A program made the position numbers and the translations under genes. A stretch of DNA of 64,000 bases, from NCBI RefSeq assembly GCF_905171765.1, contig NC_053391.1, forward strand, positions 150,293,917 to 150,357,916, read 5' to 3'. The notes under the pieces are model-generated. The model saw only the letters and a list, made by a program, of their open reading frames with translations. It had not been told where the DNA came from and did no database searches. Position 1 is the stretch's first letter. Every line of letters starts with the position of its first letter. Shown here piece after piece: positions 23,074 through 34,969 of the stretch. This stretch comes from Bufo bufo (taxonomy: Eukaryota > Chordata > Amphibia > Anura > Bufonidae).

Positions 23074-23520
23074 TTAAAGGGGTTGTCTGATCATAGCAAA
23101 TGGGGGAATATAGCTAGGATATGTCCCAATTGTCTTATAGGTGCGGGTCCCATAGCTGGGACCCACACCTATATAGAGAACTTAGCCCCACAAGGTGGTG
23201 GCTGGAGGACTCCGGTCCAGACACCACCAAGCTGGCTCCTCATAGAAGTGAATAAAAGCGAACCGCGCATGCACGGCCCCAGCTCCCATTCATTTCTATG
23301 AGGCTGATGCAAATAGCCGAGCCAGCGCTCTGCTATTTTCGCCTGCCCCATAGAAAATGAATGGAGGGTGGCTGCACATGCGCAGTGGACCCTCTTTCAC
23401 TTGTGGGGCTCTATTCTCGATATAGATGCGGGTCCCAGCAGTGGGACCCACACCAATAAGACAATAGGGGCATATCCTAGCGATATGCTCCAATTGTCCA
23501 TGATGAGACAACCCCTTTAG
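23074..23520. mobile_element. TTAA-type palindromic MITE
   Basis: The termini are TTAAAGGGGTTGTCTGATCAT and, inverted, CTAAAGGGGTTGTCTCATCAT. Arms of about 100 bp contain GGGACCCACACC on one side and its complement on the other. One flank has mutated from TTAA to TTAG. Confidence 0.8.
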
Positions 23521-24300
23521 GTTTTTTTACACAGTGGAAGCCTTTTTAAACAGAATAAAATTTAGTTTTTGTGTTGCCATTTTCTGAGAGCCATAGTTTT
23601 TTTTTTTTTTTGGGCGATTGTCTTAGATAGGGTCTCATTTTTTGCCGGATGAGATGGCGTTTTGATTGGTATTATTTTGGCACTAAATACACCTTTTAGA
23701 TCGCTTGACATTACACTTTTCGTGAGACAAGGTGACCAGAAAATAGCTGTTTTGGCACAGTTTTTATTTTTTATTTTTTACAGTGTTCACCGAACGGGGT
23801 GATCATTAGATATTTTTATAGAGCAGATTGATACAGACGTGGTGATACCTAACTTGAAACTTAATTTTTTTTATTTTTTTTACTTTATTTTATTTCCCAC
23901 TATGGGAATTCAACTTTTGGGGGTCTGATCCCCTGTACAATGCATTACAATACATCTGTATTGTAATGCATTGGCTGTAAGTGTATTACTCAGTGTAATA
24001 CACTTACAGCCTGCTTCCTGTGAGATCCAGACATCAGGCTGCCGTCCAAGCCATCGGGTCCCCATCACAGCAGCGCGGGGACCTGATGGACACCCGGGAC
24101 CTGTCAGGATACCGCACATGCCACGGTCACTGCTGACTGCGGCATGTGCGAGGGTTAATGCACCGGCATCAGTGTTTTCACCAATGCTGGCGCATACAGC
24201 AGGGGTCCGGCTATCAGTGACTCCCGTTTCCCTGCAGCTGATAAGGCGGGCGCAGCACACCGTAGCTGTATAGCGCTGGCATTTCAGACCCAGTATCCTA

Positions 24301-25501
24301 AACAAACTGAGATTAAATTTGAGGCAGAACAGATTACAAATTATGCATGATTCCCAGCTATAAAAAAGATTACAGGCTAGACTATTACCTAATTTGTTTG
24401 TCTTAAGCTGTTAAGACAATTTATACTTCACTGATATTTGCAACATGATGTATATTAAGCTTCCTTTATTGCTTGCCATAAATTCATACATACTGTTGCA
24501 TAAGATTGTAAAGGTTGGGATCCATAAAAAATACTAGCAAGGATATCATCATCGAAAAACATAGTTGGATTTATGGCCCTTGTTCAATTTAGAATTTTTT
24601 GTGGGAGAGATATTAGCATTGGCACGGATAAGGATATGCAGTAAATACGCTAAATTACTGTAGCTAAGTTTGATTCTCAGCAAGCATTCATTTTATTGCC
24701 TATTCACCCTAATTGGTATAGTTCTTACAAATTTTAATTTCAGGCTAGATTACATTCAACAAACTTCTCCCAAAGGCTTCATTTATACCACATTTCTATT
24801 TTCAGTAATTTTCTATATTATTGAGTAGGTGTGGAAAAGATTGATAGAAAGAGAGATAGTGGCAGTTATATTGTATTATTCATTATTTGGCTGAATATAG
24901 GGCTATTTGGTGGTATTCATTATGCTGTGGAGCTCAGGAACTTGCTGGCAATATATTCAGTAACTCTTCAGTCAAAAAAGATTTGTGGTAAGGAGATGTT
25001 TGTAAATGTAATGTTTGGAAATAATCATGACAAAAAAGAGAAATTGCACGTTGTGCATATGATTACTGGGTATTTCTCATTTTGTTTAAAAGGCAAGTAT
25101 GTCGATGAATATCTGTAGCCACTAAAAGTTGAGTAATTACTTTACTTTTCTTGCATTTGTAGTGAGTTTGGTTTATCTATAAATGAACTAACATACAATA
25201 ATCTGAAGAAGGCTAACTAGGATAAGAAAACATAATGTTTTTCTTAAAATATATGAGTTTTATCTGGTATTGCAGCTCAACCCTATTCACTTGACTATGA
25301 AGCACAACCTACAAAAAAAAATAGTGATGCATCTGGAAAACAAAAAAAAAAATATTAAAAGTGCTTGTAGAAATGCTATTTTTAAATGGCCCATGTAATG
25401 GCCTGGCAATCATTCAATCAATAAGCAAATAATTGTTCATCAGGTGATTTGCAGTTGGCACCACAAATAGTTTTTTATGGGCAGAGGATCATTCTGTACA
25501 A
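24301..25501. other. AT-rich spacer, no gene seen
   Basis: There is one 95-codon frame (24831-25118) with no recognisable domain, initiating in AT-rich sequence. I treat it as chance. No element ends were identified before the hAT start at 25510. Confidence 0.5.
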
Positions 25502-25879
25502 GTTAGGATTAGTGTTGAGCGAACCCGAACTTTGTGAGTTTGAGTACCCGAACCCGAACTTTGCCGGAAAAGTTCAGGTTCGAGTTTGGTGTTCGGGCAT
25601 TTAATAAAGCTTTTAAAAAGGCAGCAGGGCAGCTAATCAACAAGCTTTTAAGCTGTGGGCACTAAGAAGCCATAACAGCCATGCCTAGTAATGGCATGGA
25701 TGTGATTGGCCGGTGCATCATGTGACCCAGTCTCTATACAAGCTGTATCACATGTAGCACCGCCCATCAGTTCTGAGTAGTGCAGGGACAGGTAGCAGGC
25801 AGCTGAAGCGAGGGAGAGTTTTAGGAATTTGGATATTTGTTTTGTGGGTGACCTATAATGATTTTTTGTGGGTGCAATA

Positions 25880-26560
25880 CACTAGCTAGCTTTGCACCCC
25901 TGACACAGAAATATAATAATAAATCTGGCCGTTAATTCTGTGGGTGACCTATAGCGATTTTTATACGTGACAGGGAAATTAATATAGTTAATCTGACTGT
26001 TAGCTCGGCCGGTGACATTTAACCATTTTTGGTGTGAAATACATGTGCACTGCATATGTGACAGGGAAATAATTATAGTTAATCTGTCTGTTAGTTCAGT
26101 GGGTGACATATTCCCAGTTTTGGTGTGAGGTGCACCTGTACTGCATACAGGACAGGGAAATTAATATAGTTAATCCATTTGTTAGTTCGGTGGGAGACAT
26201 ATACCCATTTTTTGTGTGAGACACACGTGCACTGCATATGTGACAGGGAAATTATTATAGTTAATCTGACTGTTAGTTTGGTGGGTGACATATTCCCATT
26301 TTTGGAGTGAGTTACACGTGCACTGCATATGTGACAGGGAAATTAATATAGTTAATCTGACTGTTAGTTTGGTGGGTGACATATACCCATTTTTGGGTGT
26401 GAGATACACGTGCACTGCATATGTGACAGGGAAATTAATATAGTTAATTTGTCAGTTCGGTGGGTGACATATTACCATTTTTGGTGTGATGTATACCTGC
26501 ACTGCATATGTGACAGGGAAATTAATATTGTTATTCTGTCTGTTAATTCAGTGGGTGACC
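25880..26560. repeat. Tandem array, about 120-bp units
   Basis: Units share GGTGGGTGACATAT, CACGTGCACTGCATATGTGACAGGGAAATTA and TAGTTAATCTG. The array lies upstream of a hAT transposase start, in the same position as the tandem arrays of the other two long hAT copies. Confidence 0.85.
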
Positions 26561-26567
26561 TCAAAGA

Positions 26568-27758
26568 ATGAGAAGAGCATCAAATAAGGGATGTGGCCCT
26601 GGTCGTGGTGCTGCTGGTGCTGGTGGAGCTCCTGTTGCAGAGAGAGGACGTGGTCGATCTGTGCCAGCTACACACTTAAATTAAACACCTTCCTCAGGTG
26701 CACGTAGGCGACAGGATGTTCAGCGTCATTTTGTAGGCACAAATACCGGTGTTCGAACGGTGAGGCCAGAACAAGTAGAGGCAGTAGTAGATTGGATGGC
26801 TGACAGTGCCTCCAGTTCCTTCAAATTGTTCCAATGAGTTGGCACCTACAGCCCATGGGCATCTGTCTTTCACCTCACCCCCTTGCAAATCAGCCAAGCA
26901 GTCTGAGCCCCAAGTTATGCAGCAGTCTCTTATGCCCTTTGATGACTCTTCTGCCAGGGTTCAAGTGGGCCATCCAACTAGCCCTTCCCCAGAAGTGGAA
27001 GAGATTGAGTGTACTGATGCCCAACCACTTATGTTTCAGGATGTGGACATGGGAAGACCACCGCAGCACGTCTCTGATGATAACGATACACAGGTGACAA
27101 CTGCTGCGGCTTTCTGCCGCAGACCGGCAAGGAGGGCAGGGGTGAAGAGTGGGTGGAGGATGAGGTCCTGGACCCCACATGGAATCAAGGTCATGTGAGT
27201 GACGTGTACAGTTCGGAGGAAGAGGTGGTGGTCACACTGTTCCAGCCGCACAGCAAAAGAGGGAGCAGGGTGCAAAAGCAGAGTGGCCATCCCCTAGCCA
27301 GTATTCCTGCTACTGCCCACCGCACCCAGGGACTGAGCACACTAAAGCCAGCTCCAAGGAGTTCCCTGGCGTGGCAGTTCTTCAGACAATGTGCTGACGA
27401 CAGGATGCGAGTGGTTTGCACGCTGTGCAATCAGAGCCTGAAGCTAGGCATAAATGTTCAAAACCTGAGCACCACCTGCATGACCAGGCATCTAAATGCA
27501 AAACACGAGCTGCAGTGGAGTACACGCGTCAAAAACCACAAAAGATGTCAGGCTCCTCTTGCTCCCTCTTCTGCTGCGGTCTCGGCCTCTTCCTCCCTCT
27601 CTGGAGTGACACTGGCACCTGCCACCCCGCAAGCAGAGGATGTGGCAGCAACACCACCGCCTCCACCACCGTCGCCCAGCATGTCAACACTATCCCATGT
27701 AAGCATTCAGCTGCCCATTCCCCAAACACTGGGGAGAAAAAGGAAGTATGTATTTTAA
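26568..27758 (+). pseudogene. hAT transposase, N-terminal part only
   Basis: It starts at ATG 26568 with an arginine/glycine-rich N-terminus (as in the copy at 48049), then hits a stop after about 38 codons and a frame change near 27110. Segments matching the full copy include SEPQVMQQSLM, PSPEVEEIECTDAQPLM and DEVLDPTWN. The BED zinc finger is at about 27355-27500: SLAWQFFRQCADD, then C-x2-C (CTLC) and H-x4-H (HLNAKH). The frame ends at 27758 soon after a proline run. The matching C-terminal half lies about 7.8 kb away at 35565-37250. It is decayed and cannot make a transposase. Confidence 0.8.
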
Positions 27759-27759
27759 T

Positions 27760-28410
27760 CAGGGGCCATTTTTATGCGTCTTAAAGGGAAACTCTTAAAA
27801 ATGTGCCCTGCCAAAAATTTGGCATTCACCTGACAGAAAAGAACAACTGATTTTGTGGCTGGAGGTGTATTAGACAGTCAGTGGATAACAATTTTACTGT
27901 AGGCCAGTGGAGTACAGGTCCGAAAAATTATGCATTCACCTGACAAAAAAGAACAAGTGATTATGTGGCTAGAGGTATATTAGACGGTCAGTGCATAACA
28001 ATTTTACTGTAGGCCAGTGGAGTACAGGACCCAAATATTAGGCATTCACAGGACAGAAAAGAACAAGTGATTATGTGGCTGGAGGTATATTAGGCGGTCA
28101 GTGGATAACAATTTTACTGCAGGCCAGTGGACTATAGGCCCCAAACATTAGGCATTCACCGGACAGAAAATAACAAGTGATTATGTTGCTGGAGTTATAT
28201 TAGGCGGTCAGTGGATAACAATTTTACTGCAGGCCAGTGGAGTATAGGCCCAAAAATTTGGTATTTACCTGACAGAAAAGAACTTGTGAGGATGTGGCTG
28301 GAGGTACAATAGGCAGTCACCGGCTAAAATATTACTGTAGGCCACTGGAGTAGAGGCCCCAAAAATTAGGCATTCAACTGACAGAAATGGCCTTTTATGC
28401 CGCTGTAAAT
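27760..28410. repeat. Tandem array, about 110-bp units (6 copies), at a hAT end
   Basis: Units share GGCATTCACCTGACAGAAAAGAAC and GATAACAATTTTACTG(T/C)AGGCCAGTGGAGTA. The segment begins with CAGGGGCC, a common hAT terminal motif, and leads into the C-terminal end of the minus-strand hAT transposase, so it is that element's 3' region. No opposite terminus was identified. Confidence 0.7.
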
Positions 28411-30819
28411 ACATAAGACAAGGACCATTCTTTGTTCTGGATGGTGACGGATATGTGTGGGCTGGCATGAGGAAATTTAGTTACACGTGGTCGTCACAGG
28501 TATTGAATTCCTCCGAAATCCATGCCTCATTAATTTTTAGAAATGTGAGGTAGTCCACACTGTCATGAGCTAGTCAAGTGCGCTTATCTGTAAATTTTCC
28601 CCCTGCTGCGCTAAACCTCCTTTCGGACAGGACACTGAACAAGGGGCAAGCCAAGAGTTCCATGGCAAATTGTGCCAGCTCTGGCCACAGGACAAGCCTG
28701 CACGCAAGTCCAGGGCTTCCTCGCTTCTCAGGGCATCCACATCGGCCGTTAACCTGATGTAGTCAGACACCTGTCCGTCTAGGCGTTCCCTGAGGCTGGA
28801 TCTGGAGGGCAGCTCTTGATGGGTTTGCTGCAAGAATGATCTTATATCCGAAGTAACCAACATATCTTCTTGCAGGCGCAGTAGGATTGGTACCCGCACC
28901 TGTTTTGCAGTGGGTGGAAATTCCTCTGCAAGCGCCCGCAACAGCAGAATGCAGCATCTCTCGCAGCAAGGCCTGGAAATGCTGCATTCTGACAACCTTT
29001 TGTGATACTGGCAACATGTCCGCCATTTTGTGTTTGTACTGGGGTTCTAAGTATGTTGCCACCCAGTACTGGTCCTTGCGCTTTATGTTTTTTTATACGG
29101 GGGTCACTTTTCAAACACTGGAGCATGAAGGCCCCCATTTGCACTAAATTGGAAGCGGTGGAGCACCCTGGCTCCTTCTCATTACCCAGGAGAATCTCGT
29201 CCTCGGTCTCCTCCCCCCAGCAACGGACAACACCAGGGATGGCTGATAGGTTTAAAGTCCCCCTCAAGCCTGCTCGTCTTGCTTCTCCTCATCTTCCTCC
29301 ACCCCCCAGGCACCATCATCCTCTGTCTCCTCTTCAGACTCCTGCTGACTTGTCTCAGATGGAATAGCCCCCCTTGGAATTCATTCAGCATTGCGACTTC
29401 CTCATCTTCCAGCTCCTTCTCCTCGACGGCTTGATCAAAGATATGACGCAATGCATGCTCCAAAAAGAAGGCATAAGGTACGATGTCACTGATGGTGCCC
29501 TGGCTTCGACTGACCAGTTCGGTGATCTCATGAAATGGCCGCAGAAGTCTTCATGCATCGTGCATGAGCAGCCACTGGCACGGTGAAAACCAAGCTCCCA
29601 GAACCTGTCCTGCTGCAGAGTTCGTACAGGTAGTCGTTAATGGCACGTTGCTGATGGAGCAGCCTATCAAACATATACAAGGTGGAGTTCCAGCGCATCA
29701 GGCTGTCACAAATCAGACTTCTGATGGGCAGGTGGTGTCGCCGTTGAATGTCAGCAAGGCGAGCCATGGCCGTGTAAGATCTTCTAAAATGGCCAGAGAT
29801 TTTCCTGGCCTGCCGCAGGACTTCCTGGACCTCGGGGTATTTGGCAACGATTAAGTTCAGGACGTGTGCCATGCATGGCACATGTGTCATTTTGCTCTGT
29901 TTCAGTGCGCTCAGCAGATTGGCACCGTTGTCGCACACCACTTTACCAACTGTCAAATTGAGAGGGGTTAGCCACTGATCGGCCTGTGACCGCAGAGCTC
30001 AAAGGAGTGCAGGACCGGTGTGGCTCTTGGCTTCAAGGCACAACAGCCGCAGCACAGCATGACAACGTCTCACCTGGCATGTCGAATAGGTTCTGGGGAG
30101 CTTGAAGGGTGCAGTGGAAAAGGAGGAGTTAGCCGAAGAGGAGATGGAAGATGGAGTAGGAGGAGGAGAAGAAGAAGCAGGCCTGCATGCAATCCATAGC
30201 GGTAACACCAAATCCACACGGGTGCCACGGGTTTCATGCTTGACGGCCTTCAGAAGGTTCACCCAGTGGCCAGTAAAAGTTATGTACCTTCCATGCCTGT
30301 GTTTGCTAGACCACATGTCTGTGGTCAGATGTATCTTGCCACCGACACTGTGTGCCAGAGATATATTCAATTGCCGCTGAACGTGGTAATATAGCTCTGG
30401 GATGCCCTTCTGGGAGAAATATTTCCTTCCGGGGACCTTCCATTGCGGTGTGCCAATGGCCACAAATTTTCAAAAGGCCTCCGAGTCCACCAATCTATAT
30501 GGCAGTAGTTGGCGGGCGAGCAGTTCCGACAAGCCAGCGGTCAGCCGTTGGGCAAGAGGATTATCCGGAGTCATCATTTTTTTATGCTCAAACATTTGGG
30601 CCACAGGAGCCTGCCTTGTGCCAGAAGAACGCAACGACGGCATGGTGGAAAGTGGAGTGGAGGACAAATGGGAGGAGAGAGGAGAAAGAGAAGAGACAGT
30701 ACGTAGAGTGTGGCTTTGTGTGTTCTGACGGCGTCGCTCCCACTGAGCTCGGTGATGGGATTCCAGGTGCCTTCTTAAGGCGGTCGTCCCTAGGTGAGTG
30801 TTGGGCTTACCGCCACTTA

Positions 30820-32433
30820 CAGTGGGGGAAATAATTATTTGACCCCTCACTGATTTTGTAAGTTTGTCCAATGACAAAGAAATGAAAAGTCTCAGAACAG
30901 TATCATTTCAATGGTAGGTTTATTGTAACAGTGGCAGATAGCACATCAAAAGGAAAATCGAAAAAATAACTTTAAATAAAAGATAGCAACTGATTTGCAT
31001 TTCATTGAGTGAAATAAGTATTTGAACCCTCTAACAAAAAAAGACTTAATACTTGGTGGAAAAACCCTTGTTTGCAAGCACAGAGGTCAAACGTTTCTTG
31101 TAATTGATGACCAAGTTTGCGCACATTTTAGGAGGAATGTTGGTCCACTCCTCTTTGCAGATCATCTCTAAATCCCTAAGGTTTCGAGGCTGTCTCTGTG
31201 CAACTCTGAGCTTGAGCTCCCTCCATAGGTTTTCGATTGGATTAAGGTCCGGAGACTGACTAGGCCACTCCATGACCTTAATGTGCTTCTTCTTGAGCCA
31301 CTCCTTTGTTGCCTTTGCTGTATGTTTTGGGTCATTGTCGTGCTGGAACACCCATCCACGACCCATTTTCAGTTTCCTGGCAGAGGGAAGGAGGTTGTCG
31401 CTCAGGATTTCACGATACATGGCTCCGTCCATTTTCCCGTTTATGCGAATAAGTTGTCCTGTGCCCTTAGCAGAAAAACACCCCCAAAGCAAAATGTTTC
31501 CACCCCCATGCTTGACGGTGGGGACGGTGTTTTGGGGGTCATAGGCAGCATTTTTCTTCCTCCAAACACAGCGAGTTGAGTTAATGCCAAAGAGCTCTAT
31601 TTTGGTCTCATCAGACCACAGCACCTTCTCCCAGTCACTCTCTGAATCATTCAGGTGTTCATTGGCAAACTTCAGACGGGCCTGCACATGTGCCTTCCTG
31701 AGCAGGGGGACCTTGCGAGCCCTGCAGGATTTTAATCCATTGCGGTGTAATGTGTTTCCAATGGTTTTCTTGGTGACTGTGGTCCCTGCTAATTTGAGGT
31801 CATTAACTAACTCCTCCCGTGTAGTTCTAGGATGCTTTTTCACCTTTCTCAGAACCATTGACACCCCACGAGGTGAGATCTTGCGTGGAGCCCCAGAGCG
31901 AGGTCGATTGATGGTCATTTTGTGCTCCTTCCATTTTCGAACAATCGCACCAACAGTTGTCACCTTCTCTCCCAGCTTCTTGCTAATGGTTTTGTAGCCC
32001 ATTCCAGCCTTGTGCAGGTCTACAATTTTGTCTCTGACATCCTTGGACAGCTCTTTGGTCTTTCCCATGTTGGAGAGTTTGGAGTCTGCTTGATTGATTG
32101 ATTCTGTGGACAGGTGTCTTTTATACAGGTGACTAGTTAAGACAGGTGTCCTTAATGAGGGTGACTAATTGAGTAGAAGTGTCTAACCACTCTGTGGGAG
32201 CCAGAACTCTTAATGGTTGGTAGGGGTTCAAATACTTATTTCACTCAATGAAATGCAAATCAGTTGCTATCTTTTATTTAAAGTTATTTTTTCGATTTTC
32301 CTTTTGATGTGCTATCTGCCACTGTTACAATAAACCTACCATTGAAATGATACTGTTCTGAGACTTTTCATTTCTTTGTCATTGGACAAACTTACAAAAT
32401 CAGTGAGGGGTCAAATAATTATTTCCCCCACTG
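30820..32433 (-). mobile_element. Tc1/mariner element, apparently complete (1614 bp)
   Basis: It has near-perfect terminal inverted repeats of about 210 bp (30820 to about 31030, and about 32224 to 32433), starting CAGTGGGGGAAATAATTATT. TA flanks both ends (30818-30819, 32434-32435). It contains one intact transposase ORF. Length and architecture match autonomous vertebrate Tc1 elements with long terminal repeats. It is inserted in the BED-finger codons of the surrounding hAT transposase. Confidence 0.95.
31046..32068 (-). CDS. Tc1 transposase, DD34E, intact 340 aa
   Basis: The N-terminal paired-like DNA-binding region (residues 1-110) has two helix-turn-helix units linked by a basic RPRSGAPRK stretch, which in the family binds the terminal repeats and helps nuclear import. 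The catalytic triad is complete: D153 in WSDE, D244 in [10 protein letters not shown] and E279 in PIENLW, with 34 residues between the last two. The glycine-rich box ([13 protein letters not shown], 187-199) is present. The length of 340 is exactly the size of well-known active fish Tc1 transposases. No stop or frameshift is visible. The ATG at 32068 begins MGKTKEL, the canonical start. It probably encodes a functional enzyme; activity cannot be judged by eye. Confidence 0.95.
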   Translation of the reverse strand: MGKTKELSKDVRDKIVDLHKAGMGYKTISKKLGEKVTTVGAIVRKWKEHKMTINRPRSGAPRKISPRGVSMVLRKVKKHPRTTREELVNDLKLAGTTVTKKTIGNTLHRNGLKSCRARKVPLLRKAHVQARLKFANEHLNDSESDWEKVLWSDETKIELFGINSTRCVWRKKNAAYDPQNTVPTVKHGGGNILLWGCFSAKGTGQLIRINGKMDGAMYREILSDNLLPSARKLKMGRGWVFQHDNDPKHTAKATKEWLKKKHIKVMEWPSQSPDLNPIENLWRELKLRVAQRQPRNLRDLEMICKEEWTNIPPKMCANLVINYKKRLTSVLANKGFSTKY

Positions 32434-32435
32434 TA

Positions 32436-32882
32436 TACGTTGACAGCACAGGCTGCAGATGGCAACACTATTGTCAGCAGCTGACACGTTTAAAAAAGCC
32501 CACACTTCGGAGAAATGTGTCGGCATCCTAGGAGTGCAAGATGTGACCGTACATGGTGGATGGATCGCTCCAGATACATTTGCATTCTGCTTTTTACCTC
32601 CTGTGCACTTCGAGTTCTGCCTGCTTCTCCTCCTTCTCCTCCCTATCTGCTGCTCCGTGTCTTTCTCTGAACTCCCTTCCTCTTCCTCTCTTGTGGGCAC
32701 CCATGCGACGTCCATCGACACGTCATCATCACTCTGGTGTGTCCTTTGACGTAATCGCACACACCTTCTCCAACTTCCCACTTAGGCTCCGGCCTGGTTC
32801 ATCTGCCCGACCCCTAACACCCCTGCGTAACGGCCTGCCTCTTCCTTTGCCTGTCATTTTCAAAATGACCATGTGCCAAAGT
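32436..32882 (-). other. 5' end of the second hAT transposase and upstream region
   Basis: This holds the N-terminal codons of the split hAT transposase (to 32781), then about 100 bp of leader. It directly adjoins the 38-bp minisatellite. Confidence 0.6.
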
Positions 32883-34966
32883 CCCTAGAGAAGAGCAGTA
32901 TTTCTGGAAGCAGGTTTATTGCAGGCCTCAATCAGAATTTGATGGAAGCTGGTATATTGCACCCCTTAATCAGTATTTTGTAGAAGCAGGTATATTGCAC
33001 CACTAAATCAGTATTTTGTAGAAACAGGTATATAGAACACCTGAATCAATATTTGGTGGGGGCAGGTATATCAAACCCCTCAATCAATATTTTGTGGAAG
33101 CAGGTATATCACACCCCTCAATCAGCATTTTGTGGAAACAAGTATATAGAACACCTGAATCAATATTTGGTTGAAGCAGGCATATCACACCCCTCAATCT
33201 GTATTTTGTGGAAGCAGGTATATCAAACCCCTTAATCAGTATTTTGTGGAAGCAGTTATATTGCACCCCTCAATCAGTATTTTGTGGAAGCAGGCATATA
33301 GAACCCCTTAATCAGTATTTTGTGGAAGCAGTTATATAGAACCCCTTAATCAGTATTATTTAGAAGCAGGTATATCCCTCCCCTCAATCAGTATTTTGTG
33401 AAAACAGGTATATAGAACACCTGAATCAATATTTGGTGGAAGCAGTTATATTGCACCGCTCAATATGTATTTTGTAGAAGCAGATATATCAAACCCCTCA
33501 ATCAGTATTTTGTGGAAGCAGGTATATATAACCCCTCCATCAGTATTTTGTGGAAGCAGGTATATAGAACTTCATAATCAGTATTTTGTGGAAGCCGGTG
33601 TATCGTAGGCCTCAATCAATATTTGGTGGAAGCAGGTATATCGCACCCCTCAATCAGTATTTTGTAGTAGCAGGTATATCAAACTCCTTAATCAGTATTT
33701 TGTGGAAGCAGGTATATCGCACCCCTCAATCTGTATTTTGTAGAAGCAGGTATATCAAACCCCTTAATATGTATTTTGTGGAAGGAGGTATATCGCACCC
33801 CTCAATCCGTATTTTGTGGAAGCAGGTATAGCGCAGGCCTCAATCAATATTTTGTGGAAACAGGTATATCGCACCCCTCAATCAGTATTTTGTGGAGACA
33901 GGTATATATAACACCTGAATCAATATTTGGTGGAAGCAGGAATATTAAACTCCTCAATAAGTATTTTGTGGAAGCAGGTATATCAAATGCCTTAATCAGT
34001 ATTTTGTGGAAGCAGTTATATTGCACCCCTCAATCAGTATTTTTTAGAAGCAGGTATATCGCACCCCTCAATCTGTATTTTGTTGAAGCAGGTATATCAA
34101 ACCCCTTAATACGTATTTTGTGGAAGGAGGTATATTGCACCCCTCAATCAGTATTTTGTGGAAGGAGGTATATCGCACCCCTCAATTTGTATTTTGTGGA
34201 GACAGGTATATAGAACACCTGAATCAATATTTGGTGAAAGCAGGAATATCAAACCCTTCAATCAGTATTTTGTGGAAGCAGGTATATCGCACCCCTCAAT
34301 CAGTATTTTGTGGAAACAGGTATATAGAACACCTGAATCAATATTTGGTGGAAGCAGGTATATCGCACCCCTCAATATGTATTTTGTGGAAGCAGGTATA
34401 GCAAATGCCTTAATCAGTATTTTGTGGAAGCAGTTATATTGCACCCCTCAATCAGTATTTTGTGAAAACAAGGTATATAGAACACCTGAATAAATATTTG
34501 GTGAAAGCAGTTATATAGAACCCCTAAATCAGTATTTTTTAGAAGCAGGTATATCGCACCCCTCAATCTGTATTATGTTGAAGCAGGTATATCAAACCCC
34601 TTAATACGTATTTTGTGGAAGGAGGTATATAGCACCCCTCAATCAGTATTTTGTGGAAACAGGTATATTGCACCCCTCAATCAGTATTTTGTGGAAGCAG
34701 GTATATGGAACCCCTTATTCAGTATTTTGTGGAAGCAGGTATATCGCACCCCTCAAACAGTATTTTGTGGAAACAGGTATATAGAACCCCTGAATCAATA
34801 TTTGGTGGAAGCAGGTATATTTCACCCCTCAATCTATATTTTGTGGAAACAGGTATATCAAACCCCTTAATCAGTATTATGTGGAAACATGTATATCGCA
34901 CCCCTCAATCAGTATTTTGTGGAAACATGTATATAGAACCCCTTAATCAGTATTTTGTTGAAGCTG
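32883..34966. repeat. 38-bp minisatellite, about 55 copies
   Basis: The unit is of the type GGTATATCGCACCCCTCAATCAGTATTTTGTGGAAGCA. Variants recur in blocks (ATAGAACACCTGAATCAATATTTGGTG, ATCAAACCCCTTAATC), implying higher-order duplications. Open frames up to 145 codons run through it on both strands purely because stops are rare in the unit. It ends at a Tc1 terminus at 34970. Confidence 0.95.
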
Positions 34967-34969
34967 GTA

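Larger units (their letters stand above)
20287..24300 (-). mobile_element. Non-autonomous piggyBac-type body (left end seen, right end unclear)
   Basis: The left end TTAACCCCTTCAGTACCAAGCC has the TTAACC start seen in the other piggyBac ends here. The body contains the spaced phrases found in the second piggyBac tail (for example GACCCCATTTTAGAAACTAC and TTTGTTAACCCTTGAGGTGTTCC). It is interrupted by a Harbinger-type MITE, a hAT-type MITE and a TTAA-type MITE. No transposase remains. GC-rich sequence at 24000-24300 resembles a piggyBac 5' region, but I could not find a clean right terminus. Confidence 0.55.
25510..27758 (+). mobile_element. 5' portion of a hAT element (same superfamily as 37444-49212)
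   Basis: It begins TAGTGTTGAGCGAACCCGAAC after the possible target GTTAGGAT. It contains a tandem array at 25880-26560 (about seven units near 120 bp, each with GTGACAGGGAAATTAATATAG) and then the start of a transposase. It is broken at 27758, immediately before CAGGGGCC, which looks like the terminus of the other hAT element. No right terminus matching this left end was found. Confidence 0.65.
28510..32790 (-). pseudogene. Second hAT transposase, BED-type, split by a Tc1 insertion
   Basis: Read right to left. 32781-32436 holds an acidic and basic N-terminus and the first half of a BED finger (VWAFLNVSAADNS, then CSLC). The Tc1 element (30820-32433) interrupts here. 30817-30470 resumes with the second half (HLESHH) and a conserved RLVDSEAF. 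30463-29999 has LTTDMWSSKHRHGRYITFTGHW, 29956-29530 has VCDNGANLLSALKQSKMTHVPCMAHVLN and RWNSTLYMFDRL. The C-terminal dimerisation domain at about 28520-28710 reads WPELAQFAMELLACP and SVLSERRFSAAGG. There are at least three frame disruptions and one internal stop. The family moves DNA by cut-and-paste with 8-bp duplications. It is clearly a different lineage from the 44690-48049 copy. Confidence 0.85.

Noticed and set aside
24831..25118. 95-codon frame in AT-rich DNA
   Set aside because: No domain and no supporting signals; composition is as expected by chance.
33776..34213. 145-codon frame in the 38-bp array
   Set aside because: It arises from a stop-poor tandem unit on both strands; no domain.
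32883..34966. CRISPR-like array
   Set aside because: Units are contiguous tandem repeats with no unique spacers, in a eukaryotic transposon context.
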